Shown piece after piece: positions 46,849 to 59,762 of a DNA stretch of 64,000 bases. The stretch lies in NCBI GenBank assembly GCA_026874595.1, contig CM049306.1:5532019-5596018 (forward strand). The letters are read 5' to 3'. The DNA is from Sipunculus nudus. Lineage: Eukaryota > Annelida > Sipuncula > Golfingiida > Sipunculidae. Below the pieces are notes generated by a model. The model made no database searches and was not told the origin of the DNA. It saw only the letters and a list, made by a program, of their open reading frames with translations. Position 1 is the first letter of the stretch. Every line of letters begins with the position of its first letter. The position numbers and the translations under genes are program-made.

Positions 46849-48337
46849 TAGTATTACCGGAAGGTGTTGGAGGTAAAATTACATTTAATGTTCTCCTAAA
46901 CACGTTACACAACCGGGAAGCAAATAGCGAAGACAGGAAGTATAAGGATACACTGATCAGAGCTATCACTTTATGGCATCACCTGTGGATAACTTAGACT
47001 AACTTATGGAATCTGAGATGGCTTCTAAATCAGAGGAAAACGGATATTTTAACAGCTTTAATTTACGTAACTGAGACGGCAAAGAAAACCTACGGTTGGT
47101 GTCAGTGTTACTAAGAAGATGCCAATGATTAAAACACAAGACCGGAAGGAGCGGGATGGATTAATTAGTTCGGGATGCTATTTCGTCAGAGGATTTCCTC
47201 TGATAAAAATATAAGGCCTAGAGGGTGTTGTATCTTCGTTATTAACAGTGTCTATTATTTCATCTCTAATAATAATCAATAAATTACTGATTCCATAAAT
47301 TTTGTTGGAACTTAATCAAAACCGAGCACCCTATGCGCACCGATATGTTAACACAGGTAGAAAATTTACCCTTGAATAACTCTCTTCAGTATTTATCATA
47401 TATTGAAGGAGCATTGGATGCACATACTTGATATTCGAGCCCTAAAAGCAAAAGTTAACCGTTTTCCCAAGAAGTGCAGTTTTCTGTGACGGCATTGATT
47501 GGTTGACATGGGACTCAGAGTAACATAAACGCATTATGTCTGGCGTAGATAAAACTAGAGTTCCGTGGTGTAAAACACGCAAACGACGTTAGATGCCAAA
47601 CAACGCGACGGTCCGGTAAGATGCGGGAAGCGGAAGGAATCACATGTTAACTGGTAGTGTCAGAGGGGTGGTCTCATATACATCAAAAGGGGAGGACAAA
47701 CACTACTGGATAAAGACTCGTATAGTGAGGCGGATTGTTAATAAAAGATACCTTCCAAGTTTATGAATAGACAGTTTCCAAATGTAAATTAAATTAGGCA
47801 TCAACTGTGAAAAAAATCAACGTTTTAAGTAAACGATGCACAAGTCTGTATTCACTGAACTTATAGCACCTCACATCTATTAAATTTAATACTAGTAGGG
47901 CCTCAGAGAGCAAATACCTTCGCCAAGGCAATACAATCAAAGAAGATCCGCCCTAAATCAGGACCCGCATTAAATTTAAATCTTTTTTATTAAGTTAATT
48001 AAACATCTGGCTCACAAACAAACCAACAAACAAAGAGACAGACAGAAGTGGTGGTTGTAAAGTCGTGTTTAAACTTGTGTTCAGGCTATGTGTAACAAAG
48101 GGTGCTGTGTATATTGCAGGGGTTTTGAAATTTCAGTTTCTTATGAAAGGATTTTGCATGCAATTATTTTGAAACTTATAAAAGATGGAGCCTGCGTGCA
48201 AGCATCCATGAGTGCACGCGTGAATGAAGGAATCTTCAATGATATACATATACATGTTAATGTGGGTGTGTTTTCCGTGATATGTAAGGCTCAGTGTAGT
48301 GTGTTTTATATACATTTATTGCAATAAACTGTACAGT
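46844..48337. other. No supported gene; dispersed-repeat fragment near 47915-48050
   Basis: The stretch 'taccttcgccaaggcaatac' to 'caaacaaaccaacaaacaaa' has the look of a decayed dispersed repeat. Frames of 60-79 codons near 48,100-48,330 have no motif. Confidence 0.4.
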
Positions 48338-48485
48338 ACATTGCGGGAGAAACTGTCATCAGGCTGGAAGGATCTGTCGGCTCTGTGACAGGAGACACTG
48401 TCATCAGACTGGGAGGATCTGTCACGGAGCCCCTTGACAGGACACTGTCATCAGACTGGGAGGATATTAGCGACAGCCTGTCACC
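48338..48485 (+). repeat. Outlying three-unit copy of the 49-bp minisatellite
   Basis: Three units of 'gacactgtcatcagactggg' plus 'aggatctgtc' type match the array at 51.4-53.4 kb but lie 3 kb away. They are more diverged at the edges ('agaaactgtcatcaggctgg'). Confidence 0.9.
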
Positions 48486-49547
48486 CCAAACGTCGATTTT
48501 AGATGAACTGAAGACGATTGGGTGACAGTACAAGCTATTTGGTTCGCATCAATTCTAGAATGTGCAGATGTGCACGCCATTTCTGACACTACTTTTTCAT
48601 TTTCATCTACTTCTCGAACTGTTATTTTCCTGAGTTAAGACAAAAAGTGACGTTATTCTGTTTGGGAAAATAATAATTATTACATCCACGGTTGACTTAC
48701 GTGTATTTGCGCAGCAGTTTTTAATACCGAGGCCGGTTTTACTCGAAAAACTCGTCTCCACGCCTGTCAGCGGGAGAACCATAACTTCCGGTAGGGGATT
48801 CCCAAACGGCTATGTGTAAAACTCGGAAGTCCAAAGTCGGAAGCAAGGAATTTTTTTTTTTAAATAAAGCAATGATCGAAGCATAATTAAAATGCTACTA
48901 CATCATTTGAAAGTATCATTTTATTTTTATTGATAGAATAAGGTCTTTTCTATCATTATGTAAAAAAACAAAGTTATCCATCCGAAGTAATAGACTATTT
49001 TTTGCTCGGAAATGTGTAAAACTCGGAAACCAGTAATGGCTAATGCACTAGTCATCATATCGTCAGCAAACGTGTCAAGAATTTTCAATTTCTTCAATAT
49101 GACATATTTTTCATCAACTCAATCTGTTTTGCAACACTCATGATGCTGTTATAAAATATTATATTGATATGTTATTTTATTTTGTAAAACAAGATTATAT
49201 TTACTCATCAATATTTTACGCTGTTACCGTATTTTATGTTGGTGGAAACATGAAAAAAAATAAAGGTTTTGATAATATTTTATTCATGTTACAAATGTGC
49301 CCCTATAAAAATTACCCCGTGATATTAAACAGAAAATTTGACAGAACCACAAACGTCCAGAAAATGTTTTTACAAGGTTGTTTCGAACAAAATATTTTAT
49401 TTTTTATGTATAAATTGAAAAACCTTTTCCTCTACCATTAACCAAAACATTTAATCATGATTATGAATCTCTTAAACTCTTATCTATTATGTTATACCTT
49501 TTATTCCAAATTATATTTTACATTTCATGGTCAGGTTGCACACATTG

Positions 49548-49550
<3 letters not shown>
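48486..49550. other. No supported gene
   Basis: Contains the 48562 fragment matching 8663 and a direct repeat of 'atgtgtaaaactcggaa' at about 48811 and 49012. A 90-codon plus frame (49169-49441) is AT-driven. Confidence 0.4.

Positions 49551-49605
<55 letters not shown>
49551..49605. repeat. (TA)n microsatellite
   Basis: Uninterrupted TA run of about 27 dinucleotides; another lies at 49945-49990. Confidence 0.97.
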
Positions 49606-49609
<4 letters not shown>

Positions 49610-49941
49610 TCACAATGTGATACTTTCCCCTATATGTAAATGGAACCTGTTTCAATTCATGTTTTGAAATTTTGCTAAAGTAGCATAATAAACGTGATGC
49701 TTTACAATAATTTGTTTGATAATGATTTTATCAGACGTATCCTGCAAAATTAAAAAATAAACACAAACATTAACAATACCTTGACAGAAAAAATATACAG
49801 TGCATGTGTAAAAAGATATGATGCCGATTGTAACTTTTTACAATCATATAAAAAACAATAGTTTCTGTTTTTTGCAGAACGATTCAATATATAATAGATA
49901 TTTTTTAAATTTGCAAAACCACAGGACACAAACATTTATTC

Positions 49942-49944
<3 letters not shown>

Positions 49945-49990
<46 letters not shown>
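49945..49990. repeat. (AT)n microsatellite
   Basis: Uninterrupted AT run of about 23 dinucleotides in AT-rich surroundings. Confidence 0.97.
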
Positions 49991-49994
<4 letters not shown>

Positions 49995-50659
49995 ATATAT
50001 ATTGTAAAATACGTCAACTTAAAAAAAAAACAATAAAACATTAAACAAAACATTTTGCATAGCCAAAATAGTTCACTATATGTTTAAAAATAAATTGTTA
50101 CAGAGCAAATGTTATAGATATAAAAAAAATCTCTGTTTAATTATAGAACCTGATACCAGCAACTATTAAGTCCGAAGAGAAGGAGGTCCGAAAGCGCACG
50201 GTACTACGGTATCGAGAATTCCGACTATAGTCCGGTTAATTTTGTGTCTGAGGACAAAAAAAAATAAGAATTACATAAAAATAGTGAGTATACACGGAAT
50301 ATTCAGATGCATGCATTTTTATAAAGATAAAAAATTTCTATACAGCAAAAGTAGAATGGGAATAATTAATATTTGTAATTGAAATATTTATCTTAGCGTT
50401 AAATATCTAACTTGATTTATCAAAACGGTTTGGTTCCATTATTGCATGGTGTCATCATTTTTATGTGGAATTTCAAGGAATGAATCATATAGATGAGCAA
50501 CAGGTTCAATAAAAATGCCTATATCCCGTAGCATCTTTAAGACACCAGGTCACCTCTTAACAGACTTTCACTTGAAGCACCAAATGTCTTACGTGTCGAT
50601 AAGATTCTATATGGTTATTTATCAAAGATTTTACATTCAACGATCTCCTCTGTAAAAAA

Positions 50660-50800
50660 ATTTCTTATCGAGATCCTTGTAATCGTACAGTAATCCGAAG
50701 TTGAAGGGAGCACATTCTGTTTAGATGCCCCTATCATGCACATATTATAAAGTTTGAGAGTGAAATCAGTTGGAAATATACTTAAAAATATTATAAAATA
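50660..50800 (+). pseudogene. Possible 3' scrap of a non-LTR retrotransposon ORF2
   Basis: With one stop in frame it reads YRDPCNRTVIRS, stop, then REHILFRCPYHAHI. This resembles the C-terminal Cys/His region of non-LTR ORF2 proteins (C...EHxLFxCPxY). No reverse transcriptase blocks are visible upstream. Compare the fuller copy at 24.2-25.7 kb. Confidence 0.35.
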
Positions 50801-51430
50801 TCCATTTATTTGAAGTTGAAATGTGATGTTGAAACATCAGGAGTGAATTTTTTTATATATAAATATCAAGATTGAAAAAGTTTGAAAGAAAGAGTTAAAA
50901 ACTTGAAAAAGAATTAACTGTTGTATCCCTTCTCTAAGATATATTTTAACATTTTTTTAAATATCGTAGACCTCTAACATATTGAAAGACATTTCGTTTT
51001 GTATATGATACATGTATGTTTGTTCCAGCGATGACCTACTGGGATATATTGAATTTTCATATTTGTTCAACGTATGGAAAATATATTACTGTTTTTATTT
51101 TGAATGAAATCGAAATTTATAACTGTATTTTTAATGCCGTATTAGGGTTTATTATACCATATTTATTATTCAGTGGTGCATCCATAGAGGGCGCTAGCCC
51201 GTTCAGACGAAATATCTCTCATTTTATCAAGTTCTTTTTCCATTTATTCGCAATCAATTTTCATTTCTTTTTCAGATTACTAATTTATTCCCGAGCAATT
51301 TCATTATTATATTTATTACTTTCCAATTCATAAGTTGGTGATTTACTCCACTGAGAGGGCATCCAAATATATACTAGTATATTGAGAGAGGAAGTCTTTC
51401 CGTTATCACACTTTTCTCGGTCATAACACC
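50801..51430. other. No supported gene
   Basis: AT-rich. A 105-codon plus frame (51016-51333) is Phe/Ile/Tyr-rich with no recognised domain and probably reflects composition. Confidence 0.4.
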
Positions 51431-53405
51431 AAGGAATCCCCATCCGTCATCAGACAGGGAGGCTGTCACGGAGCTCAGTGACAGGAGACACTGTCATCAG
51501 ACTGGGAGGATCTGTCGAAGGGCTCAGTGACAGGAGACACTGTCATCAGACTGGGAGGATCTGTCACGGAGCTCACTGAAAAGAGACACTGTGATCAGGC
51601 TGGGATGATCTGTCACGGAGCTCAGTGACAGGAGACAATGTCATCAGACAGGGAGGCTGTCACGGAGCTCAGTGACAGGAGACACTGTCATCAGACTGGG
51701 AGGATCTGTCGGGGAGCTCAGTGACAGGAGACACTGTCATCAGACTGGGAGGATCTGTCGAAGGGCTCAGTGACAGGAGACACTGTCATCAGACTGGGAG
51801 GATTTGTCACGGAGCTCAGTGACAGGAGACAATGTCATCAGACAGGGAGGCTGTCACGGAGCTCAGTGACAGATGACACTGTCATCAGACTGGGAGGATC
51901 TGTCGGGGAGCTCAGTGACAGGAGACACTGTCATCAGACTGGGAGGATCTGTCTGGGAGCTCAGTGACAGGAGACACTGTCATCAGACTGGGAGGATCTG
52001 TCGAAGGGCTCAGTGACAGGAGACACTGTCATCAGACTGTGAGGATCTGTCACGGAGCTCACTGAAAAGAGACACTGTCATCAGGCTGGGATGATCTGTC
52101 ACGGAGCTCAGTGACAGGAGACAATGTCATCAGACATGGAGGCTGTCAGGGAGCTCAGTGACAGGAGACACTGTCATCAGACTGGGAGGATCTGTCAGGG
52201 AGCTCAGTGACAGGAGACACTGTCATCAGACTGGGAGGATCTGTCGAAGTGCTCAGTGACAGGAGACACTGTCATCAGACTGGGAAGATCTGTCACGGAG
52301 CTCACTGAAAAAAGACACTGTGATCAGGCTGGGATGATCTGTCACGGAGCTCAGTGACAGGAGACAATGTCATCAGACAGGGAGGCTGTCACGGAGCTCA
52401 GTGACAGGAGACACTGTCATCAGACTGGGAGGATCTGTCGGGGAGCTCAGTGACAGGAGACACTGTCATCAGACTGGGAGGATCTGTCGAAGGGCTCAGT
52501 GACAGGAGACACTGTCATCAGACTGGGAGGATCTGTCACGGAGCTCACTGAAAAGAGACACTGTGATCAGGCTGGGATGATCTGTCACGGAGCTCAGTGA
52601 CAGGAGACAATGTCATCAGACAGGGAGGCTGTCACGGAGCTCAGTGACAGGAGACACTGTCATCAGACTGGGAGGATCTGTCGAAGGGCTCAGTGACAGG
52701 AGACACTGTCATCAGACTGGGAGGATCTGTCACGGAGCTCACTGAAAAGAGACACTGTGATCAGGCTGGGATGATCTGTCACGGAGCTCAGTGACAGGAG
52801 ACAATGTCATCAGACAGGGAGGCTGTCACGGAGCTCAGTGACAGGAGACACTGTCATCAGACTGGGAGGATCTGTCGGGGAGCTCAGTGACAGGAGACAC
52901 TGTCATCAGACTGGGAGGATCTGTCGAAGGGCTCAGTGACAGGAGACACTGTCATCAGACTGGGAGGATTTGTCACGGAGCTCAGTGACAGGAGACAATG
53001 TCATCAGACAGGGAGGCTGTCACGGAGCTCAGTGACAGATGACACTGTCATCAGACTGGGAGGATCTGTCGGGGAGCTCAGTGACAGGAGACACTGTCAT
53101 CAGACTGGGAGGATCTGTCTGGGAGCTCAGTGACAGGAGACACTGTCATCAGACTGGGAGGATCTGTCGAAGGGCTCAGTGACAGGAGACACTGTCATCA
53201 GACTGGGAGGATCTGTCACGGAGCTCACTGAAAAGAGACACTGTCATCAGGCTTGGATGATTAGTCACGGAGCTCAGTGACAGGAGACAATGTCATCAGA
53301 CAGGGAGGCTGTCACGGAGCTCAGTGACAGGAGACACTGTCATCAGACTTGGAGGATCTGTCACGGAGCTCAGTGACAGATGACGCTGTCGTCAGACTGC
53401 ATGGG
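51431..53405 (+). repeat. 49-bp minisatellite with unit variants, about 41 copies
   Basis: The main unit is 'gctcagtgacaggagacact', 'gtcatcagactgggaggatc', 'tgtcacgga'; starts at 51667 and 51716 give 49 bp. A shorter variant carries 'gacaatgtcatcagacaggg' plus 'aggctgtcacgga'. Another carries 'gctcactgaaaagagacact' with 'gtgatcaggctgggatgatc'. Variants recur in order, giving a higher-order period: the block at 51770-51967 is repeated identically in translation at 52936-53133, 1,166 bp away. GAGCTC recurs at most unit joints. Confidence 0.95.
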
Positions 53406-53636
53406 TGATCTCGCATGGGCTCTAAGTTCGGTTGTCTTCCAACCCACACATTTACGTTAACTATTGTACTGATGTTCTAAATCCTGACATGATGTCCGTT
53501 TAGAATGACATAGATGAGCAACACGTGCGGTCTTGGTTATGTTCTGTGTCTTTTATTCAGATGTCTGCAACAAAGCGGTCTTTGGCTGCCCGATGTCCCG
53601 TTTACCAACAGAGTTGTTTTCATGATCTAAACCATG

Positions 53637-53715
53637 GATATAGAACAAGAAAACACATATGTGGGATAACCCATACGGGGTGATCCGACTCTTCTGTGTT
53701 TTCTTGTTCTATATC
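53637..53715. repeat. Perfect 21-bp inverted repeat with 37-bp loop
   Basis: The left arm at 53637-53657 starts gatatagaacaagaaaacac; the right arm at 53695-53715 is its exact reverse complement. The loop includes 'tgggataacccatacggggt'. A transcript would fold into a hairpin of 79 nt. It could be a transposon end pair, a chance palindrome or a small-RNA precursor; nothing in the sequence decides. Confidence 0.8.
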
Positions 53716-56531
53716 TATATATGAAATGGACCAGCATGGCCATTTAGACATCTCTCTTTATAAACCACGGATACATATTCATTGTATATGACAAATTCAA
53801 AATTTTATAATATAAACTCAGTAGTAACCAGACAAACAGTGAAGCCGTTACAATGAAAGGCGGCTCATACAGAAGAAACTTAACAATTTAAGGAAATAGA
53901 CATGTAAATACCCCGACATTTAGATACCCAGTGCACAGCTGCATAATGTCCTTGTAGAACACAACCAGTAAAACAAAGTACCACGTGTTCCAGCGGAGTA
54001 TGGGTCTTGAATTACGTTTTCTGTTTAAGAAAGATGAGGAAAAAAAGATTGAATAGGGAACAATACGCCGGCTTTTAGTGGTAACGATGTCCTCTCACTG
54101 CTGTGATCTTATAACAGGGGGTCCTTTCAGAAAATGTGTCCACTGAACAACAGGAAACAGAAAAATTAGAGCAAGGCTTAAAGCATCAAGCAGATCGTTC
54201 TTATATGTGAAACACGCCTCCCGAAACACAGACACAGTTGTTACGGAACCTAATATCAACAAATCACGTATGCGTGATGAACATAAATTTTGTAATGGAG
54301 ATAAAAAAATCAGATTCTGTAACACTAGGCAGCGCGAAATGTCTAGGGGAATGAATAAGAAGTCATTGGTTTTTTGTTAACAAATAATTATAATTTATTC
54401 TTAAAACAATCCTACCATGACAATACACTAAATCCCTACAATTACACAGTATAACAACAGTACAACAGTTAATCAATACAAGTATATAAATAAAGTGTAC
54501 AGTACCTGGATACCCCCACTGTCACAGCGACAAAAGTCCTTTAAAGCATATAATCCAGATGAACAGTTCACATAAATCTTCTCAGAGAATAAAAGTCCAG
54601 TTCAATTACAAAATCAATTTGTTGTAATCCAAAAGTTATTTTCTTGTAATAATCACGAAAGCAAAATATGATCCGTCATAAATTTAGAAGAAAATCTATA
54701 ACTGCCGCACTTATCGGAAAAGGTTTACAACTGACTTACACCCTTCTGTGTCAGCTTGAATATATCTCTCCTCTCCCTCCCGGCTCTAAACACAGTCCTT
54801 TATTTTTAACTTTTCACCTCTAGCCGAGTACTTTCCATTTCCCGAACAATCTAAAGAACGATGCATAATACAGAGTACACACGCGCCCACAGAACAAACT
54901 AGAACAAAGAACGCTGTGTTTCTACATGTCAGGGTTCACACGTGGGCCGGGCCGGCTCGGCCAGGCAAGAAAGCCCAAGACTAGCATGACCGCTTTGTTT
55001 ACACGTCAGAACCCACGCGTAGGCCGGGCTATGCCGCCATACACATATAAGACTTCTGCATACAATAAAAGAGACATTGTTACACAGTAAAACACATCAA
55101 TCTGTGAAAGAACTTGAAATATTTTGTCAAATAAACTTAATTTTTTTTGCTATATGACATGGTTCTCCACCATCAATCCACGAATATTAAACTAACCATC
55201 AATGGAGCCTGCATGCTGGAGATTGTAATGGCAGAAAATGGACTTTCCTGTTGTTTTTCCTGCTTCGAGGCACATATATATATACAGGCGCCTGCATGGC
55301 CCCCTAAAAGTAAACAAAGCCACTGCACAGATACAACAATGGTCTAAAGTTGTTTACTTGGAGAACAGGTGACCTTTCTTATGAAATACCTAGAAATGTA
55401 GCTATTCTTACCAGTACCATTCGTTATCATGTAAACATGTTCCACCCATACTGCCACAGGCTGTATATATAAAAACATTATGACTTGCTACTTATATGAC
55501 GTAAGGTACCGTATTAACAGTTGTCGCGAGCACGAATGACTTTGCCATTACATCTATGACCACTCCCACAAAATTGGCTAATAATAGGAAATATCCTAGA
55601 TTTATAAGATCGGGCAAAAATCCAGGAATCCAGAGCAATTATATAGGATAATACTAAGTAAGTATTTGAACCGTTTACTGGTTTAATAGGCACTTTGTTA
55701 TACATTGCTTTTAAGACAAAATACATCAACTTCAGGTGTAACTGTCCCACATTTTAACATCACGGTGTGCACACGACTGTGTTTAGTGACTATTTATAAT
55801 TCTTCGAGGTTGTCTACTTAAATGAGAGTGTCGTTGACTGAATGGAATGACTCAATTAAGAGACGAAGTAAGTAACACACCACCAAAATTATACTTCTAA
55901 AAGGACCCAGTGATTAGTACACAAGATGATTCATAGATATTTATTTAGTTTTTTTGGATAAAATCACTCAAATGTTCCACTAATATTCATGGAACTGTAA
56001 AATTCGGTACACAAATTGGATACACCGTGATAAAAGCAAATTAAGATTCAATTCAAAGATAGTTACAAGCATATTTGTTTTAGTAAAAAGCATGTAATTT
56101 TTTTTATCTAATTTTCCTCTTTTATTTGTCTTTATCGTTGTCACTGGGCTATCTTAAATTTGCAGGTTGCTTTATTTTAAATTAATTATTAGTCCCCTGT
56201 GGACTTAAAACATTTTTTGTGTGGAGATAACCGCCTCCATTTTTCAATGCCAACTTAACTTCGTATATGTACATCTGCAAAATTCCATTCTGGTACTGGA
56301 CTATGTCACAGGGCAGTTTCCTCTCATTTTATATTCTGGCGTCAACCAGGCCCGGTGACTACTGCACATGCTGGTCCAGATGAATTCTAGAAAGGGGACC
56401 AAATGACAGGTCATTACAGCAAAGTTTGACAGGGTTCACAGTCTCCGTCCGTCTATAGATTGAATTTGAAAATAACAAATAACAATATAATATAAGGATA
56501 TATTAGTAATTTATAACATTTTTAAAAGATC
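53716..56531. other. No supported gene
   Basis: Mostly AT-rich. GC-rich near-repeats 'cacacgtgggccgggccggc' (about 54948) and 'cccacgcgtaggccgggcta' (about 55011) form a diverged pair about 62 bp apart. Minus-strand frames 54325-54095 and 55750-55514 have no family motif. Confidence 0.4.
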
Positions 56532-56537
56532 TTTATT
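56532..56537 (-). terminator. Candidate poly(A) signal of the Rost-like gene
   Basis: AATAAA on the minus strand (tttatt on plus), about 315 bp downstream of the stop codon. It is the first canonical hexamer I see after the stop. Position and orientation fit a 3' UTR end, but the hexamer is common in AT-rich DNA, so this is only a candidate. Confidence 0.4.
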
Positions 56538-56851
56538 CAGGAATATTTTATATTTCTATGTTTTTTTAGTGAGTATGTAAACATACATCATTAACAAATA
56601 TGTTCGTAAATGAAAGAAGGAGAACAATAAATAATGAAACCAATGTGAGCTGACTTCTCATGCATATTATGCGTGACTCGATTAAACACAAGAAGTTTAA
56701 AATGTAGAAAAACAATGCCACATGAATCTACAGTATTTGTGATCAAGCTACAGCATTCGAGACTAACTGATGAGAATATATGTCTAGAGTTCCAAGAAAC
56801 CTGATATGGCATACTATATTACTGTATGCATGTAACATCACTAATGAAGAG

Positions 56852-58619
56852 CTAGACTGTGGGTTCGTTCCCAAAATCTATCTTCCCTGTAAACAACACG
56901 GGTTTTGGTGCATTCATATCCACACCTACAATAATTGTATCTTTCCCGGTTTGATCGTGATGGGATATGTTCGAGTTATCACCAATTTTGGAGATGAACT
57001 TGGCTTTCAGCTTGTAGAGAGCGAACAGAAATATGTGAAACAGGGGCAGAGCCAGAAGTATGAGCGGCAGTCCGAGCGATAACGTCTTCCCCGGCTGGTT
57101 CCAGTCAACAAGTCCAGCATACAATACATTCTGGTGGTCTGTGGCCCAGTAAATGACAGTGAATATAACGTACAATAAACTGAAGACAATCACATAGATG
57201 AAATGATAAAATCTCCAAGGTATAGAAAAAAGGATGAATTCCAATAGTATGACAACGGTATTGACGACGTGGGCGTGAACATCTGCTACTGGATGGGAGG
57301 GCACGTGGTTATTGGCGACGAGGTAGGGGTATATAACGCTATAATAGGCTGCTGTAATAATGGGCGCAAACACTGCCGAGATCGTGAACAACATCCAGTC
57401 CATCTTGATGTACCACGGGAGTCTGTCCCTCTCGTCATCTACATCATCTGACTCTGACGAACTGATGTCCACTGATACATTCGTGCAGGAGAACAGATTC
57501 CCGAATTCTCTTATGTGTACAAGCGTAATGATAGCAGCTAGCACCAGATGGCAGCACAAGACAATGAAACTCCAGGCGGTGAACCAGATGAAAGGGCCGT
57601 GTTTGTCATCTGAATAAAACACTGGTGTCAGTCCAAGCCACACGGTGAGATAAATAGCAGCCACCACGCGGTACATGAGGAACAGGACAGGCGGACATCT
57701 CAGCTGAAAAGGAAACAAATGTTCTGTTCATAGCTATGATCTTAACGTGCAAAATGTTTCCAATCTCCGCTCAACTTACTATGAACTTAACTTGCGTAAA
57801 AACGAAATCATATAGTCCCAGCAGTGCCCAGGCAGTCCGGACCTTTAGGTCATACTTAATTTCGCGTTGTATATATTAAATCGCAGCAAAATGTTCACAG
57901 ACCAATAACTGTGGAGAATACTTGCCATTCACTGACGACAGTCCAGTATAAAAACATCATCATTTGACATCAGGCCTGTGAATCGAGAAGGGCCTTACAA
58001 CCGATTCTATTATCGATTCTTTACATTTGTTCAGTTCTTGACTCGGTTATGCCTTGAGCAGCAGATTTCATGATTTCCTTATGAGGAAAGCAAAATTTTA
58101 CCACAATGAGTGTTAATTAGTTTTAGCAACTAAATGACCGATGTCGCTCTTTCCCTATTTATTTTTGTTTCGATGCGAGTGGAGCGTGCTTTGTCAACTC
58201 ACAGATTTCAGTTGGTGGTACATGTGAAATTGTAAAGAAAATATGTAACAAAACGAATCAGGATAATAATTGATTACAGTTAAATCGAGGGTAGCAGTTC
58301 AATCCATTATTACACACTTATATACAGCATCATGCACTTTAATTCAAATATAGTCACTATTCCCCGATATACATAAACAGTTGAATTTTCTTTCACAAGT
58401 TATAAGTTAATATATTTATTTTGGCTTTAAAAATTTATCCTTAACAATAGCTTATATATTTTACCATGGATGGAATATTGGAGTAATGTTTGAACAGTAC
58501 CGAAGTACAGACAGAAGTTCCTGACGTACCTGCCCCTTGTAGAACACATCTTTCCTGTGGTACCGGAGCCAAAAGTTCCGGGGACGCAGCTCTTCTTTTA
58601 CACCATCAACACAAGTCAT
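56852..58619 (-). CDS. rost: Rolling-stone (Rost) family multi-pass membrane protein, two coding exons
   Basis: Minus-strand gene. Coding exon 1 runs 58619-58530 (30 codons, phase 0, ending CAG|GTACGT). Coding exon 2 runs 57703-56852 after the acceptor tttccttttCAG and ends in TAG. The intron is 826 bp and the product 313 residues, normal for the family. Exon 1 carries the family N-terminus (LRPRNFWLRY, then DVFYKGQ). Exon 2 begins LRCPPVLFLMYRVVAAIYL. About six membrane segments are visible, near residues 36-57, 69-93, 133-155, 172-192, 195-216 and 240-262. Family signatures are HAHVVN (173-178), PWRFYHFIY (192-200) and VDWNQPG (229-235). An acidic loop (DISSSESDDVDDE, 109-121) lies between segments 2 and 3. 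The founding member, Drosophila rost, acts in myoblast fusion; whether this paralogue does so is unknown. An acceptor (attTATTGCAG, 58640-58638) 18 bases before the ATG implies a 5' untranslated exon upstream. The longer frame opening at 57718 uses a TTG that lies inside the intron. Confidence 0.88.
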
Positions 58620-58640
58620 CTCTGGTATTCTTAGTTTCTG

Positions 58641-59034
58641 CAATAAATAATTCAATCAAAGGCAACTGTAATTAAAATAAAATAAAAAAATAAATGATAC
58701 GTAATTCAAGATATATTCTGATATATACAACTCTCTCTGTCATACATTATCAATAACAAGTATTATGAACATAGTTATTAATTACTATAATTGATTAATA
58801 TGCTTGATAGTTTTTATTTGTACGGCCTAATGATTAGTTATAATTATTTGATGTCTTTGGGAAATTCCGATATAGGAAGGCCACATGTTATTTGTTGATT
58901 TATTTCTACAAACGGAATGCCGACTTTCATTTGTCTTATACTCCTGTGAAGTGGCGTGTGACTATGAACAAATCAAACCGCAAGTAAGGGTATACTGTTT
59001 GATATACATGTATATATGTATGTATATTAATATG

Positions 59035-59037
<3 letters not shown>
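58641..59037. other. Upstream of the Rost-like coding exon 1; untranslated exon not located
   Basis: A 5' exon must lie on the minus strand upstream of the acceptor at 58640-58638. I see no clear donor or core promoter here, so it may be well beyond this stretch. Confidence 0.4.

Positions 59038-59112
<75 letters not shown>
59038..59112. repeat. (TA)n(GA)n compound microsatellite
   Basis: About 22 TA followed by about 15 GA dinucleotides. A further (TA)n tract lies at 59216-59259. Confidence 0.97.
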
Positions 59113-59211
59113 AGGTTTAAACCGAATTAATACAGACAGATAGTTTCTCCAGGAAAATAACCATAAAAATTAGATAATTCTTTCTATGTGTAATACAACT
59201 TATTAATTATT

Positions 59212-59261
<50 letters not shown>

Positions 59262-59311
59262 ATATAATGCTACTTTCACATGAATGTTTTTATATAATGT
59301 TTTTTATATGT

Positions 59312-59621
59312 ATTATTATCAGGGGCGTCAATATAGGGAGGGTGGGGTGTATATATCCCCCTACTTTTTGGCAAAGGGGGGTGGGGGTGGGGGTGGTCAA
59401 TGTATTCCCCCCCCACACACACACAGAATAATATTTGTTTATTGAGAAATACAAATATTGATAAAATAATTATAGACTTTGGTTTCATGTGTGAGTTTAC
59501 TGTTTACTGTAACTGTTTACTGTAACTTATAAACTGGAAATAAAATACCGTATTTTCTGAAACCTTATACTTAATTGCAATATTTTTGAAATGTGATTAA
59601 GTATATTATTATAAATATATG

Positions 59622-59680
<59 letters not shown>

Positions 59681-59730
59681 AAATGTGTCATACAAGCACT
59701 TATATATATATAAAATGTGTCATACAGAAG

Positions 59731-59762
<32 letters not shown>

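Noticed and set aside
51016..51333. 105-codon plus frame as a membrane protein
   Set aside because: Hydrophobic content follows from AT-rich codons; no start context, family motif or splice signals.
57704..57718. Upstream start for the main Rost-like exon
   Set aside because: The opening codon is TTG and the 15 bases form the polypyrimidine tract and CAG acceptor of the intron.
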